Counted from the first letter of the stretch, positions 1 through 9,265 are shown. The stretch: 64,000 nucleotides of DNA from Paenibacillus shirakamiensis (GCF_017874255.1 NZ_JAGGLD010000004.1:62001-126000), one strand, 5' to 3'. Translations and numbers: made by a program. The notes: generated from the sequence alone by a model not told the origin.

Positions 1-701
1 ATGCGGAAGCATGGTTAGAAGCAAAAATGGGCACATACATGCTTAACTCTGTTATCGTGACGGCAATTGCACTTTTGATTCTATTAATTGTGGCATTACC
101 CGCAGCCTATGTACTTTCGCGGTTCAAATTTAGAGGGAACGGGATCTTGAACTTGATGTTCATGGCGGGATTGTTCATTAATATCAACTATATCGTTGTT
201 CCTATCTTTCTTATGCTTAACAACGGAGATAAGGCGTTACGTAGCATTTTTGGACATCCCATTTTACTGAATAATTTGTTCGTATTAGCGATTATTTATG
301 CTGCTATGGCGCTACCTTTTACCATCTACCTCATGTCGGGATATTTCAAGTCCCTTCCCAAAGAATATGAGGAAGCTGCTTCCGTGGATGGAGCAGGCTA
401 TTTCCGAACTATGGTTCAGATCATTATGCCTATGGCCAAACCTAGTATCGTAACCGTCATTCTATTTAACTTCTTATCTTTCTGGAACGAATATATCGTT
501 TCGATGACGATGCTAACCAAACCAGAACTTAAAACGTTACCGGTAGGCTTGATGAACCTGATGGCAGCACAAAAATCTGCTGTTGAATACGGTCAGATGT
601 ACGCGGGTCTAGTATTAGTGATGCTTCCAACCCTTATTCTATATATTCTAGTCCAAAAGAAACTTACCCAAGGTATGACTATGGGTGGGCTGAAAGGTTA
701 A
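1..701 (+). CDS. Carbohydrate ABC transporter permease, MalG type (5' end missing)
   Basis: Inner-membrane permease subunit of a sugar ABC importer. The reading frame is already open at base 3, and the codons before the Met at 27 read as protein typical of this family, so the gene starts outside the window. At least five hydrophobic segments are visible. The cytoplasmic EAA loop, which docks the ATPase, is seen as EYEEAASVDGAG followed by IIMPMAKPSI. The C-terminus GMTMGGLKG is typical of MalG/LacG-like permeases. It lies just upstream of a GH112 disaccharide phosphorylase, so the likely cargo is galacto-N-biose or lacto-N-biose. The binding protein and partner permease are presumably upstream. 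The family call is firm; the substrate is inferred from context. Confidence 0.9.
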   Translation, partial: AEAWLEAKMGTYMLNSVIVTAIALLILLIVALPAAYVLSRFKFRGNGILNLMFMAGLFININYIVVPIFLMLNNGDKALRSIFGHPILLNNLFVLAIIYAAMALPFTIYLMSGYFKSLPKEYEEAASVDGAGYFRTMVQIIMPMAKPSIVTVILFNFLSFWNEYIVSMTMLTKPELKTLPVGLMNLMAAQKSAVEYGQMYAGLVLVMLPTLILYILVQKKLTQGMTMGGLKG

Positions 702-710
702 GGTGATCTT

Positions 711-890
711 ATGAATGATTCGATAAAGGAAAATTTGCGTAGCCTGCTAGTCTTGATCGTATTCATCGTCGGTATCGGCTTGGTTATTGTCGGACAAAGG
801 CACATTGGTGCACCTGGGCTCGGGATTATGCTGCTGGGACTCGCTATGCTAATCAGCCTGCTGTGGCTATATAATCGTAAATTTAAATAA
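711..890 (+). CDS. Small two-helix membrane protein, 59 aa, unknown function
   Basis: A short gene between the permease and the phosphorylase, 9 bases after the permease stop, with a modest ribosome binding site (AGGTGA) before ATG at 711. It has a charged N-terminus (MNDSIKENL), one helix around residues 10-28, a short GQRHIGAPG loop, and a second helix around 33-53 ending in a basic tail (YNRKFK). I do not recognise a function. Its position inside the sugar-import operon, in the same direction and with tight spacing, suggests an accessory membrane role in transport. It could also be an unrelated small membrane protein that is merely co-transcribed. Confidence 0.75.
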   Translation: MNDSIKENLRSLLVLIVFIVGIGLVIVGQRHIGAPGLGIMLLGLAMLISLLWLYNRKFK

Positions 891-903
891 AGGAGTTATA
901 CTC

Positions 904-3078
904 ATGAGTAGAACAAGAGGACGTGTGACGATACCTACAGATATAGACGTTATTCCCCAGACTCTAGAGGTCATGAAACGCTGGGGGGCGGACGCAGTGC
1001 GTGACTGCGACGGAACAGATTTCCCTACGGAGCTGCAGGATATCGATGCTAAGGTCTATTCGACTTATTATACAACGCGTAAGGACAACGTATGGGCAAA
1101 TGCGAATCCTGAAGAGATTCAACAAATGTATCTGATGACACAGATCTATACGGCTGAAAGTACAAGCCTATCTATCTGCCTTATGAAAGGGCTTTATCCG
1201 GACATGCTCAAAGTGAACTGTCGCGATGATATTAAGCGCTGGTGGGAAGTCATCGATCGTACGACCGGAGAGGTCGTTCCAGTCGATCAATGGAAATATA
1301 ATGATCAGACTTGTGAAGTAACGATCACAACTACCGCATTCCATGATTATACCGTTAGCTTCTTGGCTTATATTATGTGGGATCCCGTTCATATGTATAA
1401 TGCCGTCATTAATGAATGGAAAGACGTGGAGCATCAGATTACATTTGATGTTCGTCAGCCGAAGACTCGTGAATTTACAATGGAGCGTATCCGTAAATTT
1501 ATCGAAGATCATCCTTATGTCCATGTCATTCGCTATACAACCTTCTTCCACCAGTTTACCTTGGTTTTTGATGAGCTTGCTCGCGAAAAATACGTGGATT
1601 GGTACGGCTATTCAGCATCAGTCAGCCCGTATATTCTTGAACAGTTCGAGGAAGAGGTAGGCTACAAGTTCAGACCAGAATTTATAATTGATCAAGGCTA
1701 CTATAACAACAATTACCGGATACCTACTAAAGAGTTTCGTGATTTCCAAGCTTTCCAGCGCCGTGAAGTTGCCAAGCTTGCCAAGGAAATGGTTGATATT
1801 ACCCATGAATATGGTAAGGAGGCTATGATGTTCTTAGGCGATCATTGGATCGGTACAGAGCCTTTCATGGAGGAATTCGCTTCTATCGGTCTTGATGCCG
1901 TAGTTGGCAGTGTGGGTAATGGTTCAACATTAAGACTTATCAGTGACATTCCAGGAGTTAAGTATACTGAAGGTCGTTTTTTACCTTACTTTTTCCCAGA
2001 TACGTTCCATACAGAAGGCGATCCTGTAAGTGAAGCCAAAGTGAACTGGGTTACTGCACGCCGTGCGATCCTCCGCAAACCCATCGACCGGATTGGCTAT
2101 GGTGGTTATCTTAAGCTTGCACTGGACTTTCCAGAGTTTATCGACTATGTAGAAAGTGTAACGGATGAGTTCCGAACGCTCTACGACAACGTGCAGGGAA
2201 CAACACCTTATTGTGTCAAAACCGTAGCGGTGCTTAATTGTTGGGGCAAAATGCGGGCTTGGGGTACCCATATGGTCCACCATGCACTCTACTATAAGCA
2301 GAACTATAGTTATGCTGGAATTATTGAAGCCCTATCGGGCGCACCTTTTGATGTGAAATTCATCAGCTTCGACGACATCAAACAAGATGCCTCTATTTTA
2401 GCTGGAATTGATGTGATATTGAACATTGGTGATGCTGATACAGCTTATTCAGGTGGGGAATGGTGGTTAGATACAGATATCGTTACCGCAGTGAAGAGGT
2501 TTGTTCATGAAGGCGGTGGATTTATCGGTGTTGGTGAGCCAACGGCGCATCAAGCTAATGGTCAGTACTTCCAGTTGGCTAATATCCTCGGCGTAGAGGA
2601 AGAACGAGGCTTTACCTTAGGGTATGATAAGTATAATTGGGATGAGCATGATCATTTCATTACTGCAGATTGCAGAACCAGTAGTGATGGAAGTAAGGAA
2701 ATCGATTTTGGTGAGGGCAAGAAAAATATCTTTGCACTGGAAGGTACCACCATCCTCCGTCAAATCGACAAAGAAGTCCAACTCGCTACCAATGAATTTG
2801 GCAGTGGACGCGGCGTGTATATAAGTGGTTTGCCTTATAGCTTCGAGAACAGTCGTCTGCTTTACCGAGCAATCCTATGGAGTGGCCACAGCGATCAGGA
2901 GCTGAACCGCTGGTTCAGTGAGAACTATAACGTTGAAGTTCATGCCTATGTTAAAAACGGAAAATACTGTGTCGTGAATAATACTTATGAGCCACAAGAA
3001 ACCAAGGTGTATCGTGGGGATGGCTCTAGCTTCTCGCTTAAGCTGGAAGCAAATGAGATCAAGTGGTATGAGATTTAA
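904..3078 (+). CDS. lnpA: 1,3-beta-galactosyl-N-acetylhexosamine phosphorylase (GH112)
   Basis: Cytoplasmic enzyme that splits galacto-N-biose or lacto-N-biose with phosphate into galactose 1-phosphate and GalNAc or GlcNAc. Its 724 aa match the usual GH112 length and it aligns to the family from its first residues (GRVTIPTD). The motif GDHWIGTEP places an Asp at residue 313, the same number I recall for the catalytic acid of the Bifidobacterium longum enzyme. Pro161 and Ser336, positions I recall as affecting acceptor preference there, are also present. The related galactosyl-rhamnose phosphorylases are an alternative, though the neighbouring amino-sugar genes favour HexNAc substrates. AAGGAG lies 9 bases before ATG. 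A strong terminator follows the stop. Confidence 0.92.
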   Translation: MSRTRGRVTIPTDIDVIPQTLEVMKRWGADAVRDCDGTDFPTELQDIDAKVYSTYYTTRKDNVWANANPEEIQQMYLMTQIYTAESTSLSICLMKGLYPDMLKVNCRDDIKRWWEVIDRTTGEVVPVDQWKYNDQTCEVTITTTAFHDYTVSFLAYIMWDPVHMYNAVINEWKDVEHQITFDVRQPKTREFTMERIRKFIEDHPYVHVIRYTTFFHQFTLVFDELAREKYVDWYGYSASVSPYILEQFEEEVGYKFRPEFIIDQGYYNNNYRIPTKEFRDFQAFQRREVAKLAKEMVDITHEYGKEAMMFLGDHWIGTEPFMEEFASIGLDAVVGSVGNGSTLRLISDIPGVKYTEGRFLPYFFPDTFHTEGDPVSEAKVNWVTARRAILRKPIDRIGYGGYLKLALDFPEFIDYVESVTDEFRTLYDNVQGTTPYCVKTVAVLNCWGKMRAWGTHMVHHALYYKQNYSYAGIIEALSGAPFDVKFISFDDIKQDASILAGIDVILNIGDADTAYSGGEWWLDTDIVTAVKRFVHEGGGFIGVGEPTAHQANGQYFQLANILGVEEERGFTLGYDKYNWDEHDHFITADCRTSSDGSKEIDFGEGKKNIFALEGTTILRQIDKEVQLATNEFGSGRGVYISGLPYSFENSRLLYRAILWSGHSDQELNRWFSENYNVEVHAYVKNGKYCVVNNTYEPQETKVYRGDGSSFSLKLEANEIKWYEI

Positions 3079-3134
3079 GAACCTATTTTGATAGAATAAT
3101 TGGCTATATATATCCCGCTATATATACCCTCACA

Positions 3135-3168
3135 AAAGAACCTTCAGGAGATCTCCTGAAGGTTCTTT
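3135..3168. terminator. Bidirectional intrinsic terminator
   Basis: A perfect 34-base palindrome, with arms starting AAAGAACCTTCAGG, flanked by A and T runs. It sits between the convergent phosphorylase gene and SIS gene and can end transcription from both sides. Confidence 0.85.
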
Positions 3169-3182
3169 GTATTCGTGTGGAT

Positions 3183-4226
3183 CTACAATTTGACCCAAGC
3201 AACCAACCCATCGGGCTGGTCGGGATTAATGCCCTGACGGTCAGCACTCGTCAAAGCGACGATTTGTGGAATGAAAATAAATGGAATACCTTGCACGGCA
3301 ACATCTAAACTCTGGTCTGAGATGACAGCAAGATCGACGTATTCTGTTGCTACGGCATCCGCATGATCAGCGAATGCGATAATCGTCGCCCCTCTACCTT
3401 TGATATCACGGATCAGGTTACGCTGATGTTCTGAGCCATTGCCGGTGATTGCTGCAATCACAAGCGTGTCAGATCCCACCGTTACCATTGGACCATGCCG
3501 CACGTCCAGCAAGTGGTAGGAATGGGCTTGTACTTTCGCAATCTCTGTCAAAGCAAGGGCACCTTCGGAAGCGAGACCATAAAGCTCGCCATCAGCAAGC
3601 ACAACGGCATTCGTCCATGCAAAATCAGCTACATTACGGATATCACTTTCTACACGCTGCATGTAAGATTCGCCTTGGTCTATCGCTTTTTGGATGTCAG
3701 CGATAACGACTTCATCATTGCCGAGGAAAGCAGTCAACATCAGATTGGCTACATATAGATTGGTTACAGTACGTGTCTGGCAGACACTATGGTCAAATGC
3801 CCAAGGTAACTCTAACGATACATTTGCCATTGTTGAAAGTGGAGAATCTGACACACAGGAAAGGGCCATTACAGCAATAGGTCCATGATCTTGTAGCGAT
3901 CGAACTGCCTCAACGACTTCACTTGTGCTGCCGGAACGCGAAGGTGCTATCAGCAGAGTGTCTTCTAATATAGAGCTGTAACGTTCAGGGTTGAGCATGA
4001 GATCGCCAGCGGCTAATGCGTGTGCGGGGAGTCCTGAACGCAGGCGACAAGAAAAGGCAGCGGATTCACTTAGACAGTAGCTGGATCCGCAGCCAATAAA
4101 GGTAATGGAACGGATGGACTCTGATTTTGCCAAGGTAACAATTTCTTGTCTTTTAGATAACATGTAGTTGTAGGTTTGTTGCAGTGCGTTATATTGTTGC
4201 TTAATTTCGCTATAAGTTAAGTTCAT
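3183..4226 (-). CDS. SIS-domain sugar-phosphate isomerase/deaminase (AgaS/GlmS-like)
   Basis: Cytoplasmic ketose/aldose isomerase-type protein of 347 aa with two SIS domains (about residues 35-165 and 195-330). The phosphosugar-binding signature FIGCGSSYCLSESAA is at residues 44-58 and a second Ser-rich loop, APSRSGSTSEVVEA, near residue 95. There is no N-terminal glutaminase domain, so it is not glucosamine-6-phosphate synthase. In this locus the natural role is deamination and isomerisation of galactosamine or glucosamine 6-phosphate to the ketose phosphate. It is divergent from the ROK kinase gene, with an AT-rich shared control region, and has a clear AGGAGG before its ATG. The exact substrate is inferred from neighbours. 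Confidence 0.82.
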   Translation of the reverse strand: MNLTYSEIKQQYNALQQTYNYMLSKRQEIVTLAKSESIRSITFIGCGSSYCLSESAAFSCRLRSGLPAHALAAGDLMLNPERYSSILEDTLLIAPSRSGSTSEVVEAVRSLQDHGPIAVMALSCVSDSPLSTMANVSLELPWAFDHSVCQTRTVTNLYVANLMLTAFLGNDEVVIADIQKAIDQGESYMQRVESDIRNVADFAWTNAVVLADGELYGLASEGALALTEIAKVQAHSYHLLDVRHGPMVTVGSDTLVIAAITGNGSEHQRNLIRDIKGRGATIIAFADHADAVATEYVDLAVISDQSLDVAVQGIPFIFIPQIVALTSADRQGINPDQPDGLVAWVKL

Positions 4227-4477
4227 CGATCATACCTCCTAAATGGTGTTACCTACTGTGAGTGTAAATCAACCAGATTGTAATTTCAATCATAAAAAGA
4301 AATTTATAATCACAATATGAGTAATTTAATCAATTAATACATATTAATGATCTAATTATACTTTTTATTATTAAAATAAGCAAAAAAAGATTGAATAAAT
4401 CAATTATTGAGATTATTATGATCGTAAATGAATTATAAAATCAGATTCATTTCACTAGGGGAAGGGAGGATCTTCTG
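4227..4477. promoter_or_regulatory. Divergent control region with GATTG/CAATC inverted repeats
   Basis: A very AT-rich 251-base region between the divergent SIS and ROK genes. It holds GATTG-N6-CAATC at 4276-4291 and ATTGA-N5-TCAAT at 4390-4404, followed at once by another ATTGAGATT. These related repeats are plausible sites for the DeoR-type regulator encoded at 6457. No convincing -35/-10 pair was assigned. Confidence 0.4.
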
Positions 4478-5452
4478 ATGAAGTATACAGCTGGTGTTGA
4501 TGTGGGTGGTACCAATATAGAGTGTGGATTATTAGATGAACTTGGCAATGTTCTGATTAAAAAGAAATACCCAACAAACCCTGAACAAGGCGCAGACACT
4601 ATTCTAGAACGCATCGCTTTAACGCTCGAACAGCTTCGAGAAGAACTAGGAGTTGCTGCTGAGGATATGGAAGTCGTGGGTCTGGGAATACCGGGACTTG
4701 TTGATCCTATAGCCGGTATTAGCCTTCGGGCAGTGAATCTGAACTGGAGTCAGGTTCCTGTGGCGGCTAAGCTTACGGATCTAATAGGGAAGCCAGTTTT
4801 TATAGATAATGATGTCCGCATGTATATATACGGAGAAGCGGTTGCAGGTGCTGGCCGTGGTCACGATTACGTATATGGAATCACAATTGGTACAGGTTTA
4901 GCGGCCGCATTTGTACAACGCGGAGAGATACACCGTGGACACCGCTTCATGGCAGGGGAGATCGGGCATGTACCCATCGATCATGTGAATTTTACTTGTC
5001 GCTGTGGAAGAAAGGGCTGTCTTGAAACGACAGTATCTGCTAGAGGAATTGCACAACAAGTACAGACGCGAATAGTACAAGGGGAAGAAAGTGTACTTCG
5101 TGCGTGGTTCGCTGATGTGGAAGACATCCAATCCAGCGATGTTACGCGTGCGTGTCTGGCCGGAGACGATCTATCACGTGATGTGCTTGAACAGACGGGA
5201 CGTGAACTCGGGCGTGCACTCGCGTGGGTCGTACCTATGCTCTCGCCCGACGTGATTGTTATTGGTGGAGGGGGCGCCTTGGCTGGCGAATGTATTATTG
5301 AACCGATGAAAGATGAATTAAATCATCGATTGCTCCAGGATTATCGCAATCATTTTGCTATCAAAAGTGCAGAACTTACTGACGATGCCGGCATTATTGG
5401 AAGCGCACTTTGGGCCTTGCACCAACATAAGCCAAGATTCAGAGATCACTAA
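4478..5452 (+). CDS. ROK-family sugar kinase
   Basis: ATP-dependent sugar kinase of 324 aa. The N-terminal phosphate-binding loop DVGGTNIECGLL, a second GTGLAAAF loop, and the zinc-binding CRCGRKGCLETTVS motif near residue 170 are all present and typical of ROK proteins. The catalytic Asp lies in FIDNDVR. A strong GGGAGG precedes ATG. The gene begins a plus-strand run with the aldolase and DeoR genes, so the expected substrate is the amino sugar or hexose released by the phosphorylase. ROK members also include glucokinases and N-acetylmannosamine or N-acetylglucosamine kinases; sequence alone does not decide which. Confidence 0.88.
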   Translation: MKYTAGVDVGGTNIECGLLDELGNVLIKKKYPTNPEQGADTILERIALTLEQLREELGVAAEDMEVVGLGIPGLVDPIAGISLRAVNLNWSQVPVAAKLTDLIGKPVFIDNDVRMYIYGEAVAGAGRGHDYVYGITIGTGLAAAFVQRGEIHRGHRFMAGEIGHVPIDHVNFTCRCGRKGCLETTVSARGIAQQVQTRIVQGEESVLRAWFADVEDIQSSDVTRACLAGDDLSRDVLEQTGRELGRALAWVVPMLSPDVIVIGGGGALAGECIIEPMKDELNHRLLQDYRNHFAIKSAELTDDAGIIGSALWALHQHKPRFRDH

Positions 5453-5498
5453 TGTGTAGCCTATCTATATAGCAAAACTTAAGTAGGAGGAATGTATC

Positions 5499-6365
5499 AT
5501 GACACTTATCTCATCCACTGAAATGCTGCAAATTGCTCGTAAAAATAAATACGCTGTAGGTGCTTTTAACGTTCACACATTAGAAATGCTTCAAGCTGTT
5601 GTTGAGGCAGCAGTCCAAACGGATTCCCCACTCATTATTCAATCAACCGTTGGAACGGTTAGACACTTAGGTCCTGATTATATCGCGGAAGCAGCTAAGG
5701 TAGCTGCTGATCGTACGGGATTACCTATCGCCTTGCATTTGGACCATTGTACAGATTTCTCAACGATTGTTCAGTGTATTCGTGCAGGGTATACATCAGT
5801 TATGATCGACGCTTCTATGTTTGCATTTGAAGAGAATGTAGAACGCACACTTAAAGTTATGGAAATAGCTCTTGCTGCAGGTGTCAATGTGGAAGCCGAA
5901 CTTGGTAAAGTGGGTGGCGTTGAGGATGATATCGTCGTGGCTGAACATGAAGCGCTGCTTGCTGATCCCGATGATTGCCGGTTATTTATTGAACGTACAG
6001 GGGTGCATACATTAGCCCCAGCTATTGGGACGGCACATGGTATTTATAAAGGAGAGCCCAACATCGACTTTAATCGCATTGCAAAAATTGCTGAGCTGGT
6101 TGATGTTCCATTGGTTCTTCATGGCGGATCGGGAATTCCAGCTGAGCAAGTGAAGAAGGCTGTAGCGCTAGGGATGTCTAAGATGAACGTTGCTACAGAA
6201 CTTCGGATTGCGTTCTCGAATGCCATTAAAGATGTATTCGCCGCTAATAGGGAAGAGAGTGATCCTCGTAAGTATATGGTTCCTGCTAAAGAAGCTGTGA
6301 AGCAACTTGTGATGGAGAAAATGGAACTATGCGGATGTATTGGAAAAGCCGGCGATCTCAGATGA
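5499..6365 (+). CDS. Class II ketose-bisphosphate aldolase (GatY/KbaY/Fba type)
   Basis: Zinc-dependent aldolase of 288 aa that cleaves tagatose or fructose 1,6-bisphosphate into dihydroxyacetone phosphate and glyceraldehyde 3-phosphate. Metal and substrate motifs are visible: HLDHCTD near residue 80, EAELGKVGGVEDD near 133, GTAHGIYKGEP near 175, and VLHGGSGIP near 205. It has GTAGGAGGAATG upstream and lies 46 bases after the ROK gene. In an amino-sugar locus the tagatose-bisphosphate reaction is more likely than general glycolysis, but the two subfamilies are hard to separate by eye. Confidence 0.88.
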   Translation: MTLISSTEMLQIARKNKYAVGAFNVHTLEMLQAVVEAAVQTDSPLIIQSTVGTVRHLGPDYIAEAAKVAADRTGLPIALHLDHCTDFSTIVQCIRAGYTSVMIDASMFAFEENVERTLKVMEIALAAGVNVEAELGKVGGVEDDIVVAEHEALLADPDDCRLFIERTGVHTLAPAIGTAHGIYKGEPNIDFNRIAKIAELVDVPLVLHGGSGIPAEQVKKAVALGMSKMNVATELRIAFSNAIKDVFAANREESDPRKYMVPAKEAVKQLVMEKMELCGCIGKAGDLR

Positions 6366-6456
6366 TGACATGGACTTCAGTCCACTTGCAAATTAGCCTT
6401 CAATCCTCCAATATTAGGATTAGAATGTTGATGGGCTGTCATCAAAGGAGAGAGTT

Positions 6457-7260
6457 ATGGAATATTCAAAGAGCGAGCTACGCAGAGTAAAAGCTCTAGA
6501 ACTCATTAAATTGTACGGAAAAATATCAATTCAAGAATTAGTTGAAGCTATAGGCTGTTCGGAAGCTACGGCAAGACGTGATCTAGATGTTTTAGAAAAG
6601 TCAGGGCACATCATTCGTACCATTGGAGGGGCCATCTACGAAGGGGCACTTATGCAATCGGTATCCGAATTGCCTTTCGCGGATAAGCGTTTTTTTCAGC
6701 GGCAAGACAAAGAAAGAATCGCCGAAGTAGCGGCGAAGCTGGTGAGGGAAGGCGATATTGTATGCCTAACTGGGGGAACAACAACGTTTTTTATTGCGAG
6801 AGCTTTGAAGAAGCATCGTAATATTACGATTGTTACCAATGCAGTGAACATTGCTTCTGAGCTGGCAGATGCAGAGGGTATTCAAGTGGTTGTTATTGGC
6901 GGCATTATGCGTGCTAAGAGCTATGAGCTTAGCGGTCCACTTGCCGAAAGTGTCATTGAGAAAATCAATGTTACTAAGATGTTTCTTGGAGTAGATGGTG
7001 TTTCTCTAGGTCACGGATTTACGATGCATTCTGAGCTGGAAGCTCGCATTGCACAACTTCTGATTGAACGTTCGAGCGAAGTATATGGCGTATTCGATCA
7101 AAGCAAGCTAGAGAAAAGCGCTCTGTTCACGATTATCCCGCTGCACCGGGCAACAGGAGTGATTACGAACAAGCTTCCTGAGGGCTGGTTCGAAGAAGCA
7201 TGTAAGGAGCAGCAGATTGCGATATATACATCGGTTGAAGATGTCGTTCAAAAGCCATAG
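6457..7260 (+). CDS. DeoR/GlpR-family transcriptional regulator
   Basis: DNA-binding sugar-phosphate-responsive regulator of 267 aa. An N-terminal winged helix (residues about 5-58) holds the helix-turn-helix ISIQELVEAIGCSEATARRD. The C-terminal DeoR sensor domain shows DIVCLTGGTTTFFIARAL and the diagnostic FLGVDGVSLGHGFT. It closes the amino-sugar gene run behind the aldolase, so it most likely represses this locus and releases it when a pathway sugar phosphate binds. GAGAGA-type ribosome binding site before ATG. Candidate operators lie in the 4227-4477 region. Confidence 0.9.
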   Translation: MEYSKSELRRVKALELIKLYGKISIQELVEAIGCSEATARRDLDVLEKSGHIIRTIGGAIYEGALMQSVSELPFADKRFFQRQDKERIAEVAAKLVREGDIVCLTGGTTTFFIARALKKHRNITIVTNAVNIASELADAEGIQVVVIGGIMRAKSYELSGPLAESVIEKINVTKMFLGVDGVSLGHGFTMHSELEARIAQLLIERSSEVYGVFDQSKLEKSALFTIIPLHRATGVITNKLPEGWFEEACKEQQIAIYTSVEDVVQKP

Positions 7261-7674
7261 CTGTTAAGACTGGTTGCTTTTACAAAAGGGATCATGATTA
7301 CATGTACAGCGTTTTTTAATAAAGGCTAAGCTTTTAGATAAAAAGTAGTGGTGAACAAAATTAATGTAGAGATAATGCTTATGCTTGTAAGCATGGAAAA
7401 CATCCAACGTAATGAACTTAAAAAATGCTTAACAAAAAACGGACTCCTTCGGGTGTCCGTTTTTTGTCAATACATATAAATTTACTATAGAATGGACCAA
7501 TTAATTCTAAATAAACAATAGTTTTAATATTAAGACCCGCATTAAGGTTCTAACTGCACCAAACTGTTTACAAATTTAGAACCTAGTTATAAGCAAAATG
7601 TTACTAATAGGGTATTTGCGTTGTTTATAATATAAGAAACATTAGAGGCGTATAGCCAAAAAAGGAATGAGACC
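7261..7674. other. Intergenic region, no gene seen
   Basis: Holds the terminator at 7432-7467, a small ATGCTT-GT-AAGCAT palindrome at 7381-7394, and a TATAAT at 7626-7631 that could be the -10 of the next gene, although no good -35 was found. Confidence 0.5.
7432..7467 (+). terminator. Intrinsic terminator after the DeoR gene
   Basis: A 13-base-pair stem (ACAAAAAACGGAC and its complement) around a short loop, ending in a T-run. It closes the amino-sugar transcription unit. Confidence 0.85.
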
Positions 7675-8964
7675 ATGTTTTTAGTGAAAGACACGACGAT
7701 TAAGCAAAGGGTATGGCTTGCTGGAATTGCGTTTTTCATTCTAGCTATGTCTAGTTTTACAGTGCTGTGGGGGCATAATTATTTTTTGCTAGGAAGTATG
7801 AGCCATCCTGATAACGATGATGTGAAGTACATTCAGAGCGCAAAGTTATTGCTAACGCAAGGAACGCTTGCGTACAACAGCGGGGTGGGACCGAGTGCGT
7901 TTGTCATGCCAGGTTTTCCTGTGTTATTGGCGGGATTCATTGCACTTTTTGGTGATGAGGGCGGTGTAATTGCATTTCGCTTGTTCCAGTGCCTGTTACA
8001 GGCACTATCTATTTATCTAATATTTTGGATTGCTCGGTATGTATTTAATGAAAAGGTTGCCATGATTGCATGTGTGCTTAGTGCTTTGTATGTGCCGGAT
8101 TATTTTTCATCTGCGATGATTTTATCGGAATCGATCTGTCGTATTCTGATTTTGCTGATGGTGGTGTGCATTATACAGGCCATTGAGTCCCGCAGATGGA
8201 CGTGGTACCTGATGATTGCTATTCTTACGGCTGTTGGGGTTTATTTTAAACCACAGTTGGCTTTGGTGCCTTTGGTCCTTATCCTTCTCTGGTGGAGACA
8301 TCGTTTCTCTATAAAGATTATGATTCAACTTTCTGCTCTCATGGTTACCGTATTCTTAATCCTGCTGGCCCCTTGGTGGATTCGCAACGTAATGGTATTT
8401 GATCGATTTATTCTGTTCACAAGTTCCGCAGGTAGTCCGTTCTTACTCGGTACACGAATGAATTGGGAACTGCCTTCTTCTGGATTTTTTCAAGCTTATC
8501 CGCAGTATACGCCTAAGACGATCTTTGAGGGGTCCGATGATACGGCCGTCACCAAAGGCATGGATATTATCAAATATGGGTTCACTTACGAGCCTTGGAA
8601 ATACTTAAAGGGCTATACGATAGAGAAATTTGAGGATCTCTACTTAGATCCTTACTACTGGCGTCCCATCTGGCCTATTAGCAAAGCAGCAATGGTCATT
8701 ATGCAAGCGCTCATTATCATCTTAAGCACTTTGGGCTTAATCTGGGCTCTATTTAAAAATTCGTTCACTCGGATGCTCCCCATGTTGTATGTCCTTGCTT
8801 ATTTTACGGTGGTGTATATTCCGTTCGTAGCTTTCTCCAGGTATGGGTACAACAATATGGTATTTTTGCTAATATTAGCGGCTTATTGTATAGAGAGAAG
8901 CATACATTTTGTGATGGGGCTTTCGCAAAGAAAGCGACAAGGAACCATGGTTATTCCTCGTTAG
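7675..8964 (+). CDS. GT-C membrane glycosyltransferase (family 39-like)
   Basis: Integral membrane protein of 429 aa with about nine or ten hydrophobic segments. After the first helix (residues about 13-35) comes an extracytoplasmic loop with HPDNDDVKYI; such an acidic pair is the usual catalytic feature of GT-C lipid-phosphate-sugar-dependent transferases. It would move sugars from a lipid carrier to a cell-envelope acceptor. A ribosome binding site (AAAGGAATGAG) precedes ATG. The gene stands alone, with terminators on both sides, so its acceptor is not indicated by context. Confidence 0.7.
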   Translation: MFLVKDTTIKQRVWLAGIAFFILAMSSFTVLWGHNYFLLGSMSHPDNDDVKYIQSAKLLLTQGTLAYNSGVGPSAFVMPGFPVLLAGFIALFGDEGGVIAFRLFQCLLQALSIYLIFWIARYVFNEKVAMIACVLSALYVPDYFSSAMILSESICRILILLMVVCIIQAIESRRWTWYLMIAILTAVGVYFKPQLALVPLVLILLWWRHRFSIKIMIQLSALMVTVFLILLAPWWIRNVMVFDRFILFTSSAGSPFLLGTRMNWELPSSGFFQAYPQYTPKTIFEGSDDTAVTKGMDIIKYGFTYEPWKYLKGYTIEKFEDLYLDPYYWRPIWPISKAAMVIMQALIIILSTLGLIWALFKNSFTRMLPMLYVLAYFTVVYIPFVAFSRYGYNNMVFLLILAAYCIERSIHFVMGLSQRKRQGTMVIPR

Positions 8965-9265
8965 CGTTAATTCAGTCGATAACAAAGTATAGAGAGGTTA
9001 TTTAACAAGACATCCTTAGGGGGTGTCTTGTTTTATATTCATTTGAAAGATGGTTACTTATATAGAAATTAACTATGGCGGGCAGAAAGTATGCAGTAGA
9101 AAGCTGTAGAGCCATTTTATATGTAATCATGCTAGACCAAATTCAGGCATAACGCAGTTGCTTATTGAAGATATGAATTGGATTCGGCCGATCTAACGCA
9201 ACTATAATTGAAGGAGAAGCATCTCAGAATGGGGTATACCACTTCAGATCAAAAGGAGTGAGGGC
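8965..9265. other. Intergenic region, no gene seen
   Basis: Apart from the terminator at 9004-9036 and the ribosome binding site of the next gene, I see no supported feature here. Confidence 0.5.
9004..9036 (+). terminator. Intrinsic terminator
   Basis: Stem AACAAGACA/TGTCTTGTT followed by T residues, directly after the glycosyltransferase gene. Confidence 0.8.
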
